From the NCBI GenBank assembly GCA_030151255.1, contig JASLED010000020.1, positions 1-64,000 of the forward strand: 64,000 nucleotides of DNA. Direction: 5' to 3'. Source of the stretch: Flavobacterium sp. GTDB lineage: Bacteria > Bacteroidota > Bacteroidia > Flavobacteriales > Flavobacteriaceae. Under the pieces are notes generated by a model. That model did not search any database. It worked only from the letters and a program-made list of their open reading frames with translations, and was not told where the DNA came from. Position 1 is the stretch's first letter. The number at the start of each line of letters is the position of its first letter. This document shows, piece after piece, positions 16,097 through 25,360 of this stretch. The translations under genes were made by a program, and so were the position numbers.

Positions 16097-17188
16097 TTAT
16101 ATTTTATACGTAAATTTTTCTATTAATTGCATTCGTTCTTGATCAGATATGCCTAATTCGTTTTTAATAAAATTATCCATTCCGCCATATTTACTATCAA
16201 TTGTATCAAAAGCAGCTTGTAAATATTCTCTTTTTACTCCCAACAACGTAAGCAAAACTTTTGATTCTTTTTGCGCAGCATCTGGCAATATTTTTTTCAT
16301 ATTTGCTATATTTTCAGCAAAACTATCTTGGATATAAAAATTTGTCATTTCATATTCATCTAAAATAGTTTCTCTATCCACATTCAAAATCGACAATAAC
16401 AAAGCTGAAGCAAAACCTGTACGATCTTTTCCTGAAGTACAATGATATAAAATAGGTTTATCTGTCTGAAAAATATCATTTACTAATTCTTTAAAACGAG
16501 GAGCATAAATGGTAGCAAAATCAATATTTGCTTCTTCAAGCATTTGATCTACATCTTTAGAAGTTAAACTTCCTGATTTCAACTTAACTCCTATTTCTTG
16601 CAAAGTTTTACCATAAGCTGCATCAAAAATAGAAAAAGGAATGTACTCCATTGTTTTAGGCAAATGATCTGGTGCTTTTTCTGTTTCAAAATCACTTCTC
16701 AAATCATATACTTTAGCAATTTTCAAATTACGAAATGCTTCAAAATCTTGTTTTTGTAATCCAACTAATGCATCCGAACGATAAAATCTTCCCCATTGCG
16801 TATATCTTCCATCTTTGGTTTCAATTCCACCTAAATCTCTTAGATTAACTACATTTTTAAACAGTATTTTTCGCTCCGAAACAATTAAAGTATCTTTTAC
16901 TTCATTTATTACAGCAAAATACAATCGATCATCTTTTGGACGATTTACCTCCATTTTATTTGTTGCTTCTAACACAGTTGGATTATCCCAATCAATTGTT
17001 TCTACACTTTTTCCTTGGTAAACTTTATAATTTCCCTTTTCTGTAAAGTTTATAACAATTTTATCTGCATCAGCTGTTACAATAACATTTTCTCTCAAAG
17101 TTCGTGGAAATTCCTGACTTTTTACAGATTGAGAAACAATTAATGTAGCAATTATACTCGAGGTAAATAATAGTTTATTGATTTTCAT
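16097..17188 (-). CDS. Secreted tyrosine/dual-specificity protein phosphatase (Y_phosphatase3)
   Basis: The start at 17188 (MKINKLLFTSSIIATLIVS...) gives 363 aa with a signal peptide; the frame is open 41 codons further upstream, but that would run through the folD terminator. Residues after about 30 form a small beta region (VIVTADADKIVINFTEKGNY). The phosphatase domain begins with VVNLRDLGGIETKDGR and YRSDALVGL and carries the catalytic P-loop ILYHCTSGKDRTGFA, with Cys nucleophile and Arg. The C-terminus has YGGMDNFIKNELGIS, typical of the family. Export suggests a periplasmic or outer-surface phosphatase; its substrate may be phosphoprotein or phospholipid. Confidence 0.85.
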   Translation of the reverse strand: MKINKLLFTSSIIATLIVSQSVKSQEFPRTLRENVIVTADADKIVINFTEKGNYKVYQGKSVETIDWDNPTVLEATNKMEVNRPKDDRLYFAVINEVKDTLIVSERKILFKNVVNLRDLGGIETKDGRYTQWGRFYRSDALVGLQKQDFEAFRNLKIAKVYDLRSDFETEKAPDHLPKTMEYIPFSIFDAAYGKTLQEIGVKLKSGSLTSKDVDQMLEEANIDFATIYAPRFKELVNDIFQTDKPILYHCTSGKDRTGFASALLLSILNVDRETILDEYEMTNFYIQDSFAENIANMKKILPDAAQKESKVLLTLLGVKREYLQAAFDTIDSKYGGMDNFIKNELGISDQERMQLIEKFTYKI

Positions 17189-17274
17189 TTTCTCTTTTTT
17201 AATTGGTAAGTTACAATTTTTTATTAAAAATGTAACAGCAATCCAATGGCAAAAAGTATTCCGAAATATCAATA

Positions 17275-17303
17275 TAAAAAAAGCCATTTCTTTCGAAATG
17301 GCT
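17275..17303 (-). terminator. folD terminator
   Basis: GCCATTTC/GAAATGGC stem with a 4-nt loop and a minus-strand T-run, 22 bp behind the folD stop. Confidence 0.75.
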
Positions 17304-17324
17304 TTCATCAATTATATAAAAAAT

Positions 17325-18212
17325 CTATTCTCCTTTTTTTGCTCTACGAGAACGCGCTAAAAGTGTATTTTTCAACAACATTGCAATTGTCATTGGACCT
17401 ACTCCACCAGGAACAGGTGTAATGAATGCAGCTTTTTTGCTTACTTCTTCAAAATCAACATCACCTGCAATAACATATCCTCTTGGTGCGTTTGCATCAG
17501 AAACACGTGTAATTCCTACATCAATTACAGTTACTCCTTCTTTTACCATATCTCCTTTTAAGAAATAAGGAACTCCTAAAGCCGAAATAATGATATCTGC
17601 CTCACGTGTAATAGAAGCGATATCTTTTGTTCGACTGTGGGTTAAAGTTACTGTTGCATCTCCAGGATAACCTTTACGGCTTAATAAAATACTCATCGGG
17701 CGACCTACAATATGCGAACGACCAATTACCACAACATTTTTGCCTGCTGTTTCAACTTTATAACGCTCTAATAATTCCATAATTCCGTATGGTGTTGCTG
17801 GTAAAAATGTTTCCATTTCTAATGCCATTTTACCAAAGTTTGTTGGATGAAAACCATCAACATCCTTATCTGCATCAACAGCCATTAAAATCTTCTGTTC
17901 ATCAATATGTTTAGGCAAAGGCAATTGTACAATATATCCATCAATAGCCGGATTGTCGTTCAATTCTTTAATCTTAACTAGCAATTCTTCTTCTGTTGTT
18001 TCTTCTGGCAAAGCCACCAAAGTAGAATCAAACCCAATTTGTTCGCAAGATTTCACTTTACTTCCAACATAGGTTAAACTTGCTCCGTTGTTTCCTACCA
18101 AAACTGCAGCCAAATGTGGTACTTTTTCTCCACGTGCTTTCATTTGTTGAACCTCCGCAGCAATTTCATTTTTGATATCTTCGGATACCTTTTTTCCGTC
18201 TAGTAGTTGCAT
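17325..18212 (-). CDS. folD: Bifunctional methylenetetrahydrofolate dehydrogenase/methenyltetrahydrofolate cyclohydrolase
   Basis: FolD (295 aa) interconverts 5,10-methylene-THF, methenyl-THF and 10-formyl-THF with NADP in one-carbon metabolism. Diagnostic motifs: YVGSKVKSCEQIG with the catalytic Lys, GYIVQLPLPKHID, DVDGFHPTNFGKM, the cofactor-site VVVIGRSHIVGRPMS and the C-terminal ITPVPGGVGPMTIAML. The length is normal and all key residues are present. It lies downstream of ffh on the same strand but is separated by a strong hairpin at 18249-18290, so it is probably expressed partly or wholly on its own. Confidence 0.95.
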   Translation of the reverse strand: MQLLDGKKVSEDIKNEIAAEVQQMKARGEKVPHLAAVLVGNNGASLTYVGSKVKSCEQIGFDSTLVALPEETTEEELLVKIKELNDNPAIDGYIVQLPLPKHIDEQKILMAVDADKDVDGFHPTNFGKMALEMETFLPATPYGIMELLERYKVETAGKNVVVIGRSHIVGRPMSILLSRKGYPGDATVTLTHSRTKDIASITREADIIISALGVPYFLKGDMVKEGVTVIDVGITRVSDANAPRGYVIAGDVDFEEVSKKAAFITPVPGGVGPMTIAMLLKNTLLARSRRAKKGE

Positions 18213-18248
18213 TACTTAAAAAAATTTGTGTGTTGTGTTATGTAAAAT

Positions 18249-18290
18249 AAAGAAGGTTTAAACTTCATTTGTGAACCTTAAACCTTCTTT
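18249..18290 (-). terminator. ffh terminator
   Basis: A 13-bp perfect stem AAAGAAGGTTTAA/TTAAACCTTCTTT just downstream of ffh on the minus strand. The U-tract is modest (TTTATTTTA). Confidence 0.65.
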
Positions 18291-18302
18291 GTGTATTATT
18301 TT

Positions 18303-19640
18303 TTAGCGCATGCCTTTCATTTGGCCCATCATTCGCATTAAGTTTTTTCCTTTTGCTCCTTGCATCATCTTCATCATTTTGCTCATTTGGTCAAACTGCT
18401 TCAGCAATTGATTTACTTGCTGAATATCCGTTCCTGAACCTTTTGCAATTCTCAACTTTCTTTTCGCATCTAGAATTGAAGGTGTAGATCGTTCTTTTAA
18501 TGTCATTGAATGAATAATTGCTTCGATATGTTTAAAAGCATCATCTTCAATTTCTACATCTTTCAATGCTTTTCCAACACCTGGCAACATTCCAACTAAG
18601 TCTTTCATGCTACCCATTTTTTTCACTTGTTGAATTTGCGATAAGAAATCATCAAATCCGAACTCGTTTTTAGCAATTTTCTTTTGAATTTTGCGCGCTT
18701 CCTCTTCGTCGTACTGTGCTTGTGCACGCTCTACTAAAGAGATAACGTCTCCCATTCCCAAAATACGATCAGCCATACGCTCTGGATAGAAAACATCAAT
18801 TGCATCCATCTTCTCTCCAGTACCAATAAACTTAATTGGTTTGTTTACCACTGATTTAATAGAAATAGCCGCTCCACCACGAGTATCACCATCTAACTTT
18901 GTAAGAATAACTCCATCAAAGTTTAATCTATCATTAAACGCTTTTGCTGTATTTACTGCATCTTGTCCAGTCATTGAGTCAACAACAAACAAAGTTTCAT
19001 GAGGTTGAATTGCTTTGTGAATATTTGCAATTTCATTCATCATTTCTTCGTCTACTGCCAAACGCCCTGCTGTATCGACAATAACAACATTAAATCCGTT
19101 TGCTTTTGCGTGTTTAATACCATTTTCGGCAATTTGAACAGGATTTTTGTTTCCTTCTTCCGAATAAACCTCAACTCCTAATTGCTCTCCAACAACGTGT
19201 AACTGATTAATAGCTGCAGGACGATATACGTCACACGCTACTAATAAAGGTTTTTTATTCTTTTTTGTTTTTAAGAAGTTGGCCAATTTTCCAGAAAAAG
19301 TAGTTTTTCCAGAACCTTGTAAACCAGACATTAATATAACAGAAGGATTACCAGATAAGTTGATACCAGAAGCTTCACCTCCCATTAATTCAGTTAATTC
19401 GTCTTTTACGATTTTAACCATTAATTGACCAGGCTGTAAGGTAGTCAATACATCTTGTCCAAGGGCTTGTTCTTTTACTTTATTAGTAAAATCTTTAGCT
19501 ATTTTAAAGTTAACGTCAGCATCCAAAAGGGCTCTACGCACCTCTTTTAAGGTATCAGCAACGTTTACTTCTGTAATTTTACCATGTCCCTTAAGAATAT
19601 GAAAGGCCTTATCTAATTTATCACTTAAATTATCAAACAT
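18303..19640 (-). CDS. ffh: Signal recognition particle protein Ffh
   Basis: A 445-aa SRP54 GTPase that binds signal sequences of nascent membrane proteins together with SRP RNA. The N domain is residues 1-90. The G domain shows MSGLQGSGKTTFSGKLANFL, ACDVYRPAAINQL, VIVDTAGRLAVDEEM, DSMTGQDAVNTAKAF and LTKLDGDTRGGAA. The Met-rich M domain closes with MMKMMQGAKGKNLMRMMGQM. Everything expected is present at normal length. Its own promoter matches the Bacteroidota consensus at 19669-19700. Confidence 0.97.
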   Translation of the reverse strand: MFDNLSDKLDKAFHILKGHGKITEVNVADTLKEVRRALLDADVNFKIAKDFTNKVKEQALGQDVLTTLQPGQLMVKIVKDELTELMGGEASGINLSGNPSVILMSGLQGSGKTTFSGKLANFLKTKKNKKPLLVACDVYRPAAINQLHVVGEQLGVEVYSEEGNKNPVQIAENGIKHAKANGFNVVIVDTAGRLAVDEEMMNEIANIHKAIQPHETLFVVDSMTGQDAVNTAKAFNDRLNFDGVILTKLDGDTRGGAAISIKSVVNKPIKFIGTGEKMDAIDVFYPERMADRILGMGDVISLVERAQAQYDEEEARKIQKKIAKNEFGFDDFLSQIQQVKKMGSMKDLVGMLPGVGKALKDVEIEDDAFKHIEAIIHSMTLKERSTPSILDAKRKLRIAKGSGTDIQQVNQLLKQFDQMSKMMKMMQGAKGKNLMRMMGQMKGMR

Positions 19641-19668
19641 ATTGGTAGTATTTAATACTTTGAAACGC

Positions 19669-19700
19669 CAAAGATAGTATTTAAGAAGTTAAGTCACAAA
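19669..19700 (-). promoter_or_regulatory. ffh promoter (TTTG-N20-TATCTTTG)
   Basis: Minus-strand -7 box TATCTTTG at 19676-19669 and TTTG at 19700-19697, 20-bp spacing. It implies a leader of about 25 nt. Confidence 0.6.
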
Positions 19701-19834
19701 AAGCAAAAGCAGTAAAACACACTTTTTTAAAAAATAATGTTTTAAAACGATCTATTCATTCATTTTCCTAAATTTTTATTGGTGTTTATTTGGGTTGTAC
19801 AAAGAGATAAAACTACTAAATTACCTTGGGTTTG

Positions 19835-19871
19835 AAAAAAAACCTCGCCTAAAAAAACTTTAAACGAGGTT
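19835..19871 (-). terminator. Terminator of the rloAB module
   Basis: AACCTCG/CGAGGTT stem with a 17-nt loop. The run of A to its left makes a minus-strand U-tract; a T-run on the right could allow the opposite direction too. Confidence 0.55.
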
Positions 19872-19934
19872 GATTTTTTTAGTTTTTACGTTATAAAGGA
19901 GTTGTAGAACAGTTATCCTTGTTAGCAGTAGTAC

Positions 19935-20627
19935 TTATTTTCTTATATTTTCATTCAGAATTTGAACTAATTTATAAACTATTGTAACTGGATTTTGTTC
20001 ATGATAAACCAAATGTTTTTGACTCTCATACAATTCTTCTGCATTTTTGATTGCTCTTTCTTGAGATGCTTGATTATCTTCTAAAAGAAGAGAATAAAGT
20101 TTTTGACAAAATGCATATTTTTTACCTTCTTTTTCGTAATTAACACCTAATTTTTGGCTTAATTGTTCATAGTAAAAAGTTCTTAATTGTTGAGCTTCGA
20201 TTTTATTGTAATGTAAATAGAACCATAATTCAAAGGAATCGTTTGAATATGCAACATTATAACTTAAATTGTTAGCTTTCACAATTGCATTATCAAAATC
20301 AGCATATTCATTACCTCCATTTTTAAAATCCATATCAAATACACACCATACTTCATCATATCCATATTCTGAGTTTTCTAATATTTTTTGTGTACTCTCA
20401 ACTAATTTAGTTTTAGACTGCCCTTCTAAATCAATAGCTTCAACTTTTAATCCTAAAACTGGAAAAAATTCAAAATATAATTTTTCAGTTTGTCCTTCAC
20501 AAACTATCAAAATAGATTTTCTTATAGGAATAGTTTCTATTTGATAACTTGTTGGTTTAGCTTTTCTATTCCAAGCTTTATTCTTATCTGTCTTTTTTAC
20601 AGCTCTAGTTGCTTTCGGCATAATCAA
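19935..20627 (-). CDS. rloB: RloB family protein (TOPRIM-like, AbiLii type)
   Basis: A 230-aa protein of the RloB family. The TOPRIM-like core is visible: ILIVCEGQTEKLYFEFF with the conserved Glu44 at about 39-55, and VWCVFDMDFKNGG with the DxD pair (Asp98/Asp100). SNDSFELWFYLHYN follows, a hallmark of RloB. In AbiL-type and other ATPase/TOPRIM defence pairs this subunit is the presumed nuclease. Its start lies 23 bp inside the end of the ATPase gene, so the two are translationally coupled. Met3 (20621) is an alternative start closer to the family's usual MPxxxR beginning. Confidence 0.85.
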   Translation of the reverse strand: MIMPKATRAVKKTDKNKAWNRKAKPTSYQIETIPIRKSILIVCEGQTEKLYFEFFPVLGLKVEAIDLEGQSKTKLVESTQKILENSEYGYDEVWCVFDMDFKNGGNEYADFDNAIVKANNLSYNVAYSNDSFELWFYLHYNKIEAQQLRTFYYEQLSQKLGVNYEKEGKKYAFCQKLYSLLLEDNQASQERAIKNAEELYESQKHLVYHEQNPVTIVYKLVQILNENIRK

Positions 20628-21903
20628 AATTTAATAGAGATGAAAAATTACCTAAGAATGGAATTGCTCCATATTTACCTTGAATATAATCCTTTTCAAA
20701 AGATGCATTGTTTCTAACACCTTTAATTTCAACTAAAGTATATAGATGACTTTCTCCATATTTATCTTTTTCTACAAAATCGATTTGATCTCTTCTTAGA
20801 ATTTCTGAACTTAAGAGATTTGTATCGTGCGTTGTAAAAACTAATTGAGAATTTTTATTTGATTCAGAATTGAAAAGTTCAACAATTTTTTTAGTTAAAA
20901 GCGGATGAAATCTTGAATCAAATTCATCAATAATTAAAGTCCGACCTTCATTTAAAGCATTGTAAATGAATGGACTTAACTCAAACATTTTAATAGTCCC
21001 CTCGGATTCTTGACCGCTTAAAATAAATGGAATATTTCCCACTCTTTCTTTTCCGTCATATTGACTGCGACTTGAAACAACGATATTTCCTTTTTTAAAT
21101 CCTTTCTTTAAATCATCATCCGCATCCTCTGGTAAATTGTCCTTAGTTATTTCAATATTTTCAATATCATTAATACCCGTATCAGCATTTTTTAAAAAAT
21201 CTAAAATAAATTTCTTTTTATTTAAATCATCTAATGCATCACCAGCAGTTGAGTACATACCACTATGCCCCAATCCATTAATTACAATAATTGAAGAGAT
21301 TGATTTAATAATTGATTTAGACATTTTACCAAAACCAAATGAAGCTAAAGATGTCAGAAATAATGAATTAGTTCTAAAAATAGTATTTTCCTCGTCGTCA
21401 AGTAACGAAATGAATTTACTACCTTCATCAAAATGTTTATCATTAACTTCTAGGATTTCTTGTTCTTCTCTAATGAATAAAGTTTGTTCTCGTTTATTTG
21501 GAGTATAGAATAACCATTCGCTTTTAATACAATTTTCATCTGCTTCGAATCCATATCGATATCTTGTATTTTTAATTCTAAATACTAGTTGGAAAAATGT
21601 TGGTTCTTTTTCTTTATTGACTGATAATTTAAAAGGTTCAATGAAGTTTAAAATTTTATCATCTTTTACGGATGATGTTACAATACGAATAAAAGTAACT
21701 AATGCTTTAATAATATTACTTTTACCACTAGCATTAGCACCATAAATTGCTTTGGATTTAATTAATGAGATTTTTTCATCAATTTCAATTACATTTCGTT
21801 TATCAATTGACGGATGAAATGATTTAATTTTTGCAGCAGTCAAATTTAAGGTTTGTTCGTCCTTAAATGACCAAAAGTTTCCGAAATTAAACTCTTCAAT
21901 CAT
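20605..21903 (-). CDS. rloA: AAA/ABC-type ATPase of the RloA/AbiLi family
   Basis: A 432-aa ATPase related to RecF/SMC-type proteins. Walker A AIYGANASGKSN spans about 53-63, the signature FILSGQESEGTIKM 293-305, Walker B RTLIIDEFDSRFHP 321-334 and the switch His FTTHD 356-360. The start IEEFNFGNFWSFKDEQTLNL is typical of RloA/AbiLi. It is the partner of RloB immediately downstream and overlaps it. Together they form an AbiL/RloAB-like anti-phage module in which the ATPase probably senses or gates the TOPRIM nuclease. A TATATTTG box at 21943-21936 suits a promoter. Confidence 0.85.
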   Translation of the reverse strand: MIEEFNFGNFWSFKDEQTLNLTAAKIKSFHPSIDKRNVIEIDEKISLIKSKAIYGANASGKSNIIKALVTFIRIVTSSVKDDKILNFIEPFKLSVNKEKEPTFFQLVFRIKNTRYRYGFEADENCIKSEWLFYTPNKREQTLFIREEQEILEVNDKHFDEGSKFISLLDDEENTIFRTNSLFLTSLASFGFGKMSKSIIKSISSIIVINGLGHSGMYSTAGDALDDLNKKKFILDFLKNADTGINDIENIEITKDNLPEDADDDLKKGFKKGNIVVSSRSQYDGKERVGNIPFILSGQESEGTIKMFELSPFIYNALNEGRTLIIDEFDSRFHPLLTKKIVELFNSESNKNSQLVFTTHDTNLLSSEILRRDQIDFVEKDKYGESHLYTLVEIKGVRNNASFEKDYIQGKYGAIPFLGNFSSLLNFDYAESN

Positions 21904-21935
21904 CTTTTCTTATTTTTATATTTGCATTTATTTTT

Positions 21936-21943
21936 CAAATATA
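21936..21943 (-). promoter_or_regulatory. -7 box of rloA
   Basis: TATATTTG on the minus strand (TAnnTTTG), about 33 bp before the ATG. No TTTG is found at the ideal -33 spacing. Confidence 0.4.
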
Positions 21944-22231
21944 AGAATAAGACTCAATATATGAACTATCTTTAGTTGTTAAATAATTTAGAAATTCTTG
22001 TTCAAAGTATTACTACTTACATTATTATTTCACGAAACATAATACAGCTTCGTCATAAGGCTAATATAATTACTTTCAACTTAATTACTGTAAAGTAAAA
22101 AACACAAAGTTGTCAAAGTATTATGTTATATCAACTGTAACAAGATAAACCACAGCCAAACAATCGAATGATTACCTCAACGCTTTTATTCGTACTTTTG
22201 CCTTTTCAATTTTTAAGCATTAGTAAAGCGA
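21944..22231. other. Intergenic region between divergent rloA and the RluA-type gene
   Basis: AT-rich, with no gene, RNA or clear repeat. It marks the right edge of the inserted defence module. The promoter box of the downstream gene is at 22193-22200. Confidence 0.4.
22193..22200 (+). promoter_or_regulatory. -7 box of the RluA-type synthase gene
   Basis: TACTTTTG (TAnnTTTG) 31 bp before the ATG at 22232. Confidence 0.4.
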
Positions 22232-23902
22232 ATGGCCCTGTTTCATCAATTTCAATCGGATGTACAATCCGTCGAATTACCCAAAAAATTCACTTTTCCA
22301 TTTTATTACGAACCGCATCCATTAGCAATTATAGCTGCTAATGAATTGCAAGAAGAAATTGGCAATGATCCGAGAATAGTAGATTTATTTGATTTAAATT
22401 CTTCAAATGCGTTACCTGCAGGCAAAATGTTTGGCGTGCTAATTGTTCAAACTACAGTAGGAGAAATTGGCTATTTAAAAGGTTTTTCGGGTAAATTAGG
22501 TCCATTTACTCATTTAGAAGGATTTGTTCCTCCCATTTTTGATTTATGGAATAAAGATTCATTTTTTGTGCAAGAAGAAAAAGAAGTAAATGCCATTAAT
22601 ACGCAAATTGAAAAATTGCAAAACAATGTTGAATACGCAAAAGCTAAACAACAATTGGCTAATGATTTGGTGACCGAAAAAGAAGCTATTGCCGAGCAAA
22701 AAGCAACATTAAAACGATTAAAAAACGAACGAAAAGCCTTAAGAGAAACGCAAATAAAACTATTATCTGCTGAAAATTTTGAACTTTTTAATGAAGATTT
22801 AATTAAACAAAGCTTACGCGACAAACACGAAATGCGTATACTTACTCAGCAATGGCAAGCAAAAATTGAAACTGCAAAAAACAATATCGAAAACTTTGAA
22901 CAAGAATTAAGCGCTTTAAAAGAAATGCGCAAACAATTATCTAATACGCTACAACAAAAATTGTTTGAACAATATCGTTTTTTAAATTTTAACGGTGAAA
23001 CGCAAGATTTACTTTCTATTTTTAACAACACAACTTTGCAACAACCGCCTGCTGCTGCTGGAGATTGTGCTGCGCCAAAATTATTGCAATATGCTTATTT
23101 GAATAATTTAAAACCTTTGGCCTTGGCAGAATTTTGGTGGGGAGAATCGCCTAAATCTGAAATTAGAAAACATCAACATTATTATCCTGCTTGCCGCGGA
23201 AAATGCGAACCTATTTTGGGGCATATGCTCCAAGGTTTGGTAATTGATGATAATCCGCTTTTGGTACATCCTGAATTGCAGCGCCCAATAGAAATTATTT
23301 TTGAAGATGAAGATATGGCTATCATCAACAAACCTGAGGATTTTTTGTCTGTTCCTGGAATTTATATTCACGATTCGGTTTACGAACGTATGAAATTGCG
23401 CTATCCAAAAGCTACCGGACCGCTCATTGTTCATCGCTTAGATATGGCTACTTCTGGCTTATTGATTATTGCAAAAAACAAAGAAGCACATAAAGCCTTG
23501 CAAAGTCAATTTATAAAAAAAACGATAACGAAGCGCTATGTTGCATTGCTGGATGGAATAATTGAAGCAAACGAAGGATTTATTCAACTGCCTTTACGTG
23601 TTGATTTGGATGATAGACCACGCCAAATGGTTTGCTATGAACACGGAAAACCAGCCAAAACCAAATGGGAAGTTATTGAACGAAAAAACGGAAAAACAAA
23701 AGTTTACTTTTATCCTATTACAGGACGAACACATCAACTGCGTGTGCATGCTTCTCATCCGATGGGATTAAATACGCCTATTTGTGGAGATGATTTATAT
23801 GGAACGAAAGACAATCGATTGTATTTACATGCAGAATCAATCACATTTCAACATCCTAAAACGTATGAAAAAGTTACTTTTACCGCAAAAGAAAATTTTT
23901 AA
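22232..23902 (+). CDS. RluA family pseudouridine synthase with long N-terminal extension
   Basis: A 556-aa protein. Residues about 350-556 form the RluA catalytic domain: IIFEDEDMAIINKPEDFLSV, LIVHRLDMATSGLLIIAKNK with the catalytic Asp, ITKRYVALLDG, and the C-terminal PITGRTHQLRVHASHP motif. The first 340 residues are an extension with a coiled coil at about 125-235 (EKEVNAINTQIEKLQNNVEY) and a Cys-containing patch (ACRGKCEPILGHML). Such long RluA proteins occur in Bacteroidota and Vibrio relatives. It modifies rRNA or tRNA uridines; which site is not known. It is transcribed alone, away from rloA. Confidence 0.85.
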   Translation: MALFHQFQSDVQSVELPKKFTFPFYYEPHPLAIIAANELQEEIGNDPRIVDLFDLNSSNALPAGKMFGVLIVQTTVGEIGYLKGFSGKLGPFTHLEGFVPPIFDLWNKDSFFVQEEKEVNAINTQIEKLQNNVEYAKAKQQLANDLVTEKEAIAEQKATLKRLKNERKALRETQIKLLSAENFELFNEDLIKQSLRDKHEMRILTQQWQAKIETAKNNIENFEQELSALKEMRKQLSNTLQQKLFEQYRFLNFNGETQDLLSIFNNTTLQQPPAAAGDCAAPKLLQYAYLNNLKPLALAEFWWGESPKSEIRKHQHYYPACRGKCEPILGHMLQGLVIDDNPLLVHPELQRPIEIIFEDEDMAIINKPEDFLSVPGIYIHDSVYERMKLRYPKATGPLIVHRLDMATSGLLIIAKNKEAHKALQSQFIKKTITKRYVALLDGIIEANEGFIQLPLRVDLDDRPRQMVCYEHGKPAKTKWEVIERKNGKTKVYFYPITGRTHQLRVHASHPMGLNTPICGDDLYGTKDNRLYLHAESITFQHPKTYEKVTFTAKENF

Positions 23903-24100
23903 TTCTGTAAATACAAAACTCTACATATGATTTTAAATCATTGATTTTTAAACAATTAAAGAAAATAATATTCAATATATAATAAATTCAATAAAAGTGG
24001 AAGTAAAAAATAATGTAAGACATAATTGAATTAACAGAACTGCTAATTGATTATTTTCCTGATTTATATTATTGATACTTTACCCGTGTTTTTAGAAAAT

Positions 24101-24577
24101 TTAGTAACTCAAAAATCGTTCTCTAATTTTTTCATTAAACATATTTTCCATTTGTGTGTCTTTTTGATTTTCTTTCAAGTAATCAAAATACTGCAACATT
24201 TCTGTTGTTCTTTCTGGCGATAATTGAATATTAGCTGTGCTTAAAAACGTATCAAAAGAAATATGAGCAGCACAGATATAAGAAAATAAGTAATCTTTTC
24301 CTCCTCTTTCTAATAATTCTTGTGCTAACAAATGATAATTTTGAAAAACAACGTAACTCAATTGAGCTTCTTTGCCCAATTCAATAAAAAGATCTTTTAC
24401 CAACTTAATTGCAACGCTATCTATTTGCTGACAAACAATAGCTGCAATTTGTTGTCTGAATAAATAATTTTGATCGGCAAACTTTTTACCAAATTTACCA
24501 TTCCAATTTAAAGATAACCATTGGGAATCTTTTTCTGAATAATTATCGATAAAACTCTGAAAATCAACAATACTCAT
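24101..24577 (-). CDS. Conserved-looking soluble protein of unknown function
   Basis: A 158-aa, predominantly helical protein (SIVDFQSFIDNYSEKDSQWL, FRQQIAAIVCQQIDSVAIKL, LSPERTTEMLQYFDYLK). There is no signal peptide, membrane segment or catalytic motif that I recognise. Codon and base use match the neighbouring core genes. It lies downstream of the TlpA-like gene with an intervening hairpin, and convergent to the RluA-type gene; the 200 bp behind it hold nothing visible. Function not assigned. Confidence 0.6.
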   Translation of the reverse strand: MSIVDFQSFIDNYSEKDSQWLSLNWNGKFGKKFADQNYLFRQQIAAIVCQQIDSVAIKLVKDLFIELGKEAQLSYVVFQNYHLLAQELLERGGKDYLFSYICAAHISFDTFLSTANIQLSPERTTEMLQYFDYLKENQKDTQMENMFNEKIRERFLSY

Positions 24578-24671
24578 TTTTATTCTTTTTTACTTTGTTT
24601 TCAATTTTTACAATTGGTAAAAGTACAATTATAAATATTATTTAATCTAATAATATTACACTTAAAAAAAC

Positions 24672-24699
24672 AAAAAAGCCTGGTGTTTACCAAGCTTTT
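24672..24699 (-). terminator. Terminator of the TlpA-like gene
   Basis: AAAAGCTTGG/CCAGGCTTTT (one G-U pair, 6-nt loop) with a minus-strand T-run directly behind the stop. Confidence 0.65.
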
Positions 24700-24702
24700 C
24701 CT

Positions 24703-25278
24703 TTATTTTTCTTCTAATAAATTATCTAAGATAACTCTAAATTTAGCGCTATTCCAATCGGCTGCTCTAAACTTCTTTACTACAATTTCTCCTTTTTTAT
24801 TCAACACAAAAGAAGCGGGAATAGAATTGGAATACAACATTGTAGGAGTATCATTTTTTTGATAATATACTGGCAATGAATAATTATATTTTGCTTTAAA
24901 TTGCTCTACTTTTTCAAGATTATCTGTTGTTACAAACATAAAAATTACTTTATTTTTATAATCGTTATACAACTGCTGAAAACTTGGTTTTTCGGCAATG
25001 CAAGGCGGACACCAAGTAGCCCAAAAATTAATTACAACTACTTTATCTTTTAGATTATTTAAATTAAAAACATCTCCTTTTTCATCAACTAATTTCCAAT
25101 CTCCAAAATCTACTTTTTCAAAATCTTGTTTATTTTCTAAACTTGGACTAATTGCTATTAACTGATTTACCCAAACTTTAAAAGATGTGCCCAACGGAGT
25201 AAAAATCAAAACAGCAAATAACACTAAAAAAATAACATTGATGATGAAAGATTTTTTCTTCTTCTTTTCCTTAAACAT
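24703..25278 (-). CDS. TlpA-like membrane-anchored thiol-disulfide oxidoreductase
   Basis: A 191-aa protein. A Lys-rich start (MFKEKKKKKSF) leads into one membrane anchor at about 12-30. The rest is a thioredoxin fold in the periplasm with the active site NFWATWCPPCIAEKPSF (CPPC), the cis-Pro region SIPASFVLNKKGEIVVKK and a central insert typical of TlpA/ResA. It is expected to keep periplasmic or cytochrome c thiols reduced. It is a single gene with its own terminator, downstream of but not coupled to the uracil permease gene. Confidence 0.85.
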   Translation of the reverse strand: MFKEKKKKKSFIINVIFLVLFAVLIFTPLGTSFKVWVNQLIAISPSLENKQDFEKVDFGDWKLVDEKGDVFNLNNLKDKVVVINFWATWCPPCIAEKPSFQQLYNDYKNKVIFMFVTTDNLEKVEQFKAKYNYSLPVYYQKNDTPTMLYSNSIPASFVLNKKGEIVVKKFRAADWNSAKFRVILDNLLEEK

Positions 25279-25360
25279 GACAATTTATTTATTCTAAATA
25301 TATAATATTCTATTGTATTAAATGTCAACTATTGACAAAAAAGCACAAGATAGAATAAAA

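Noticed and set aside
17189..17311. N-terminal extension of the tyrosine phosphatase
   Set aside because: The extra 41 codons pass through the folD terminator and would bury the signal peptide.
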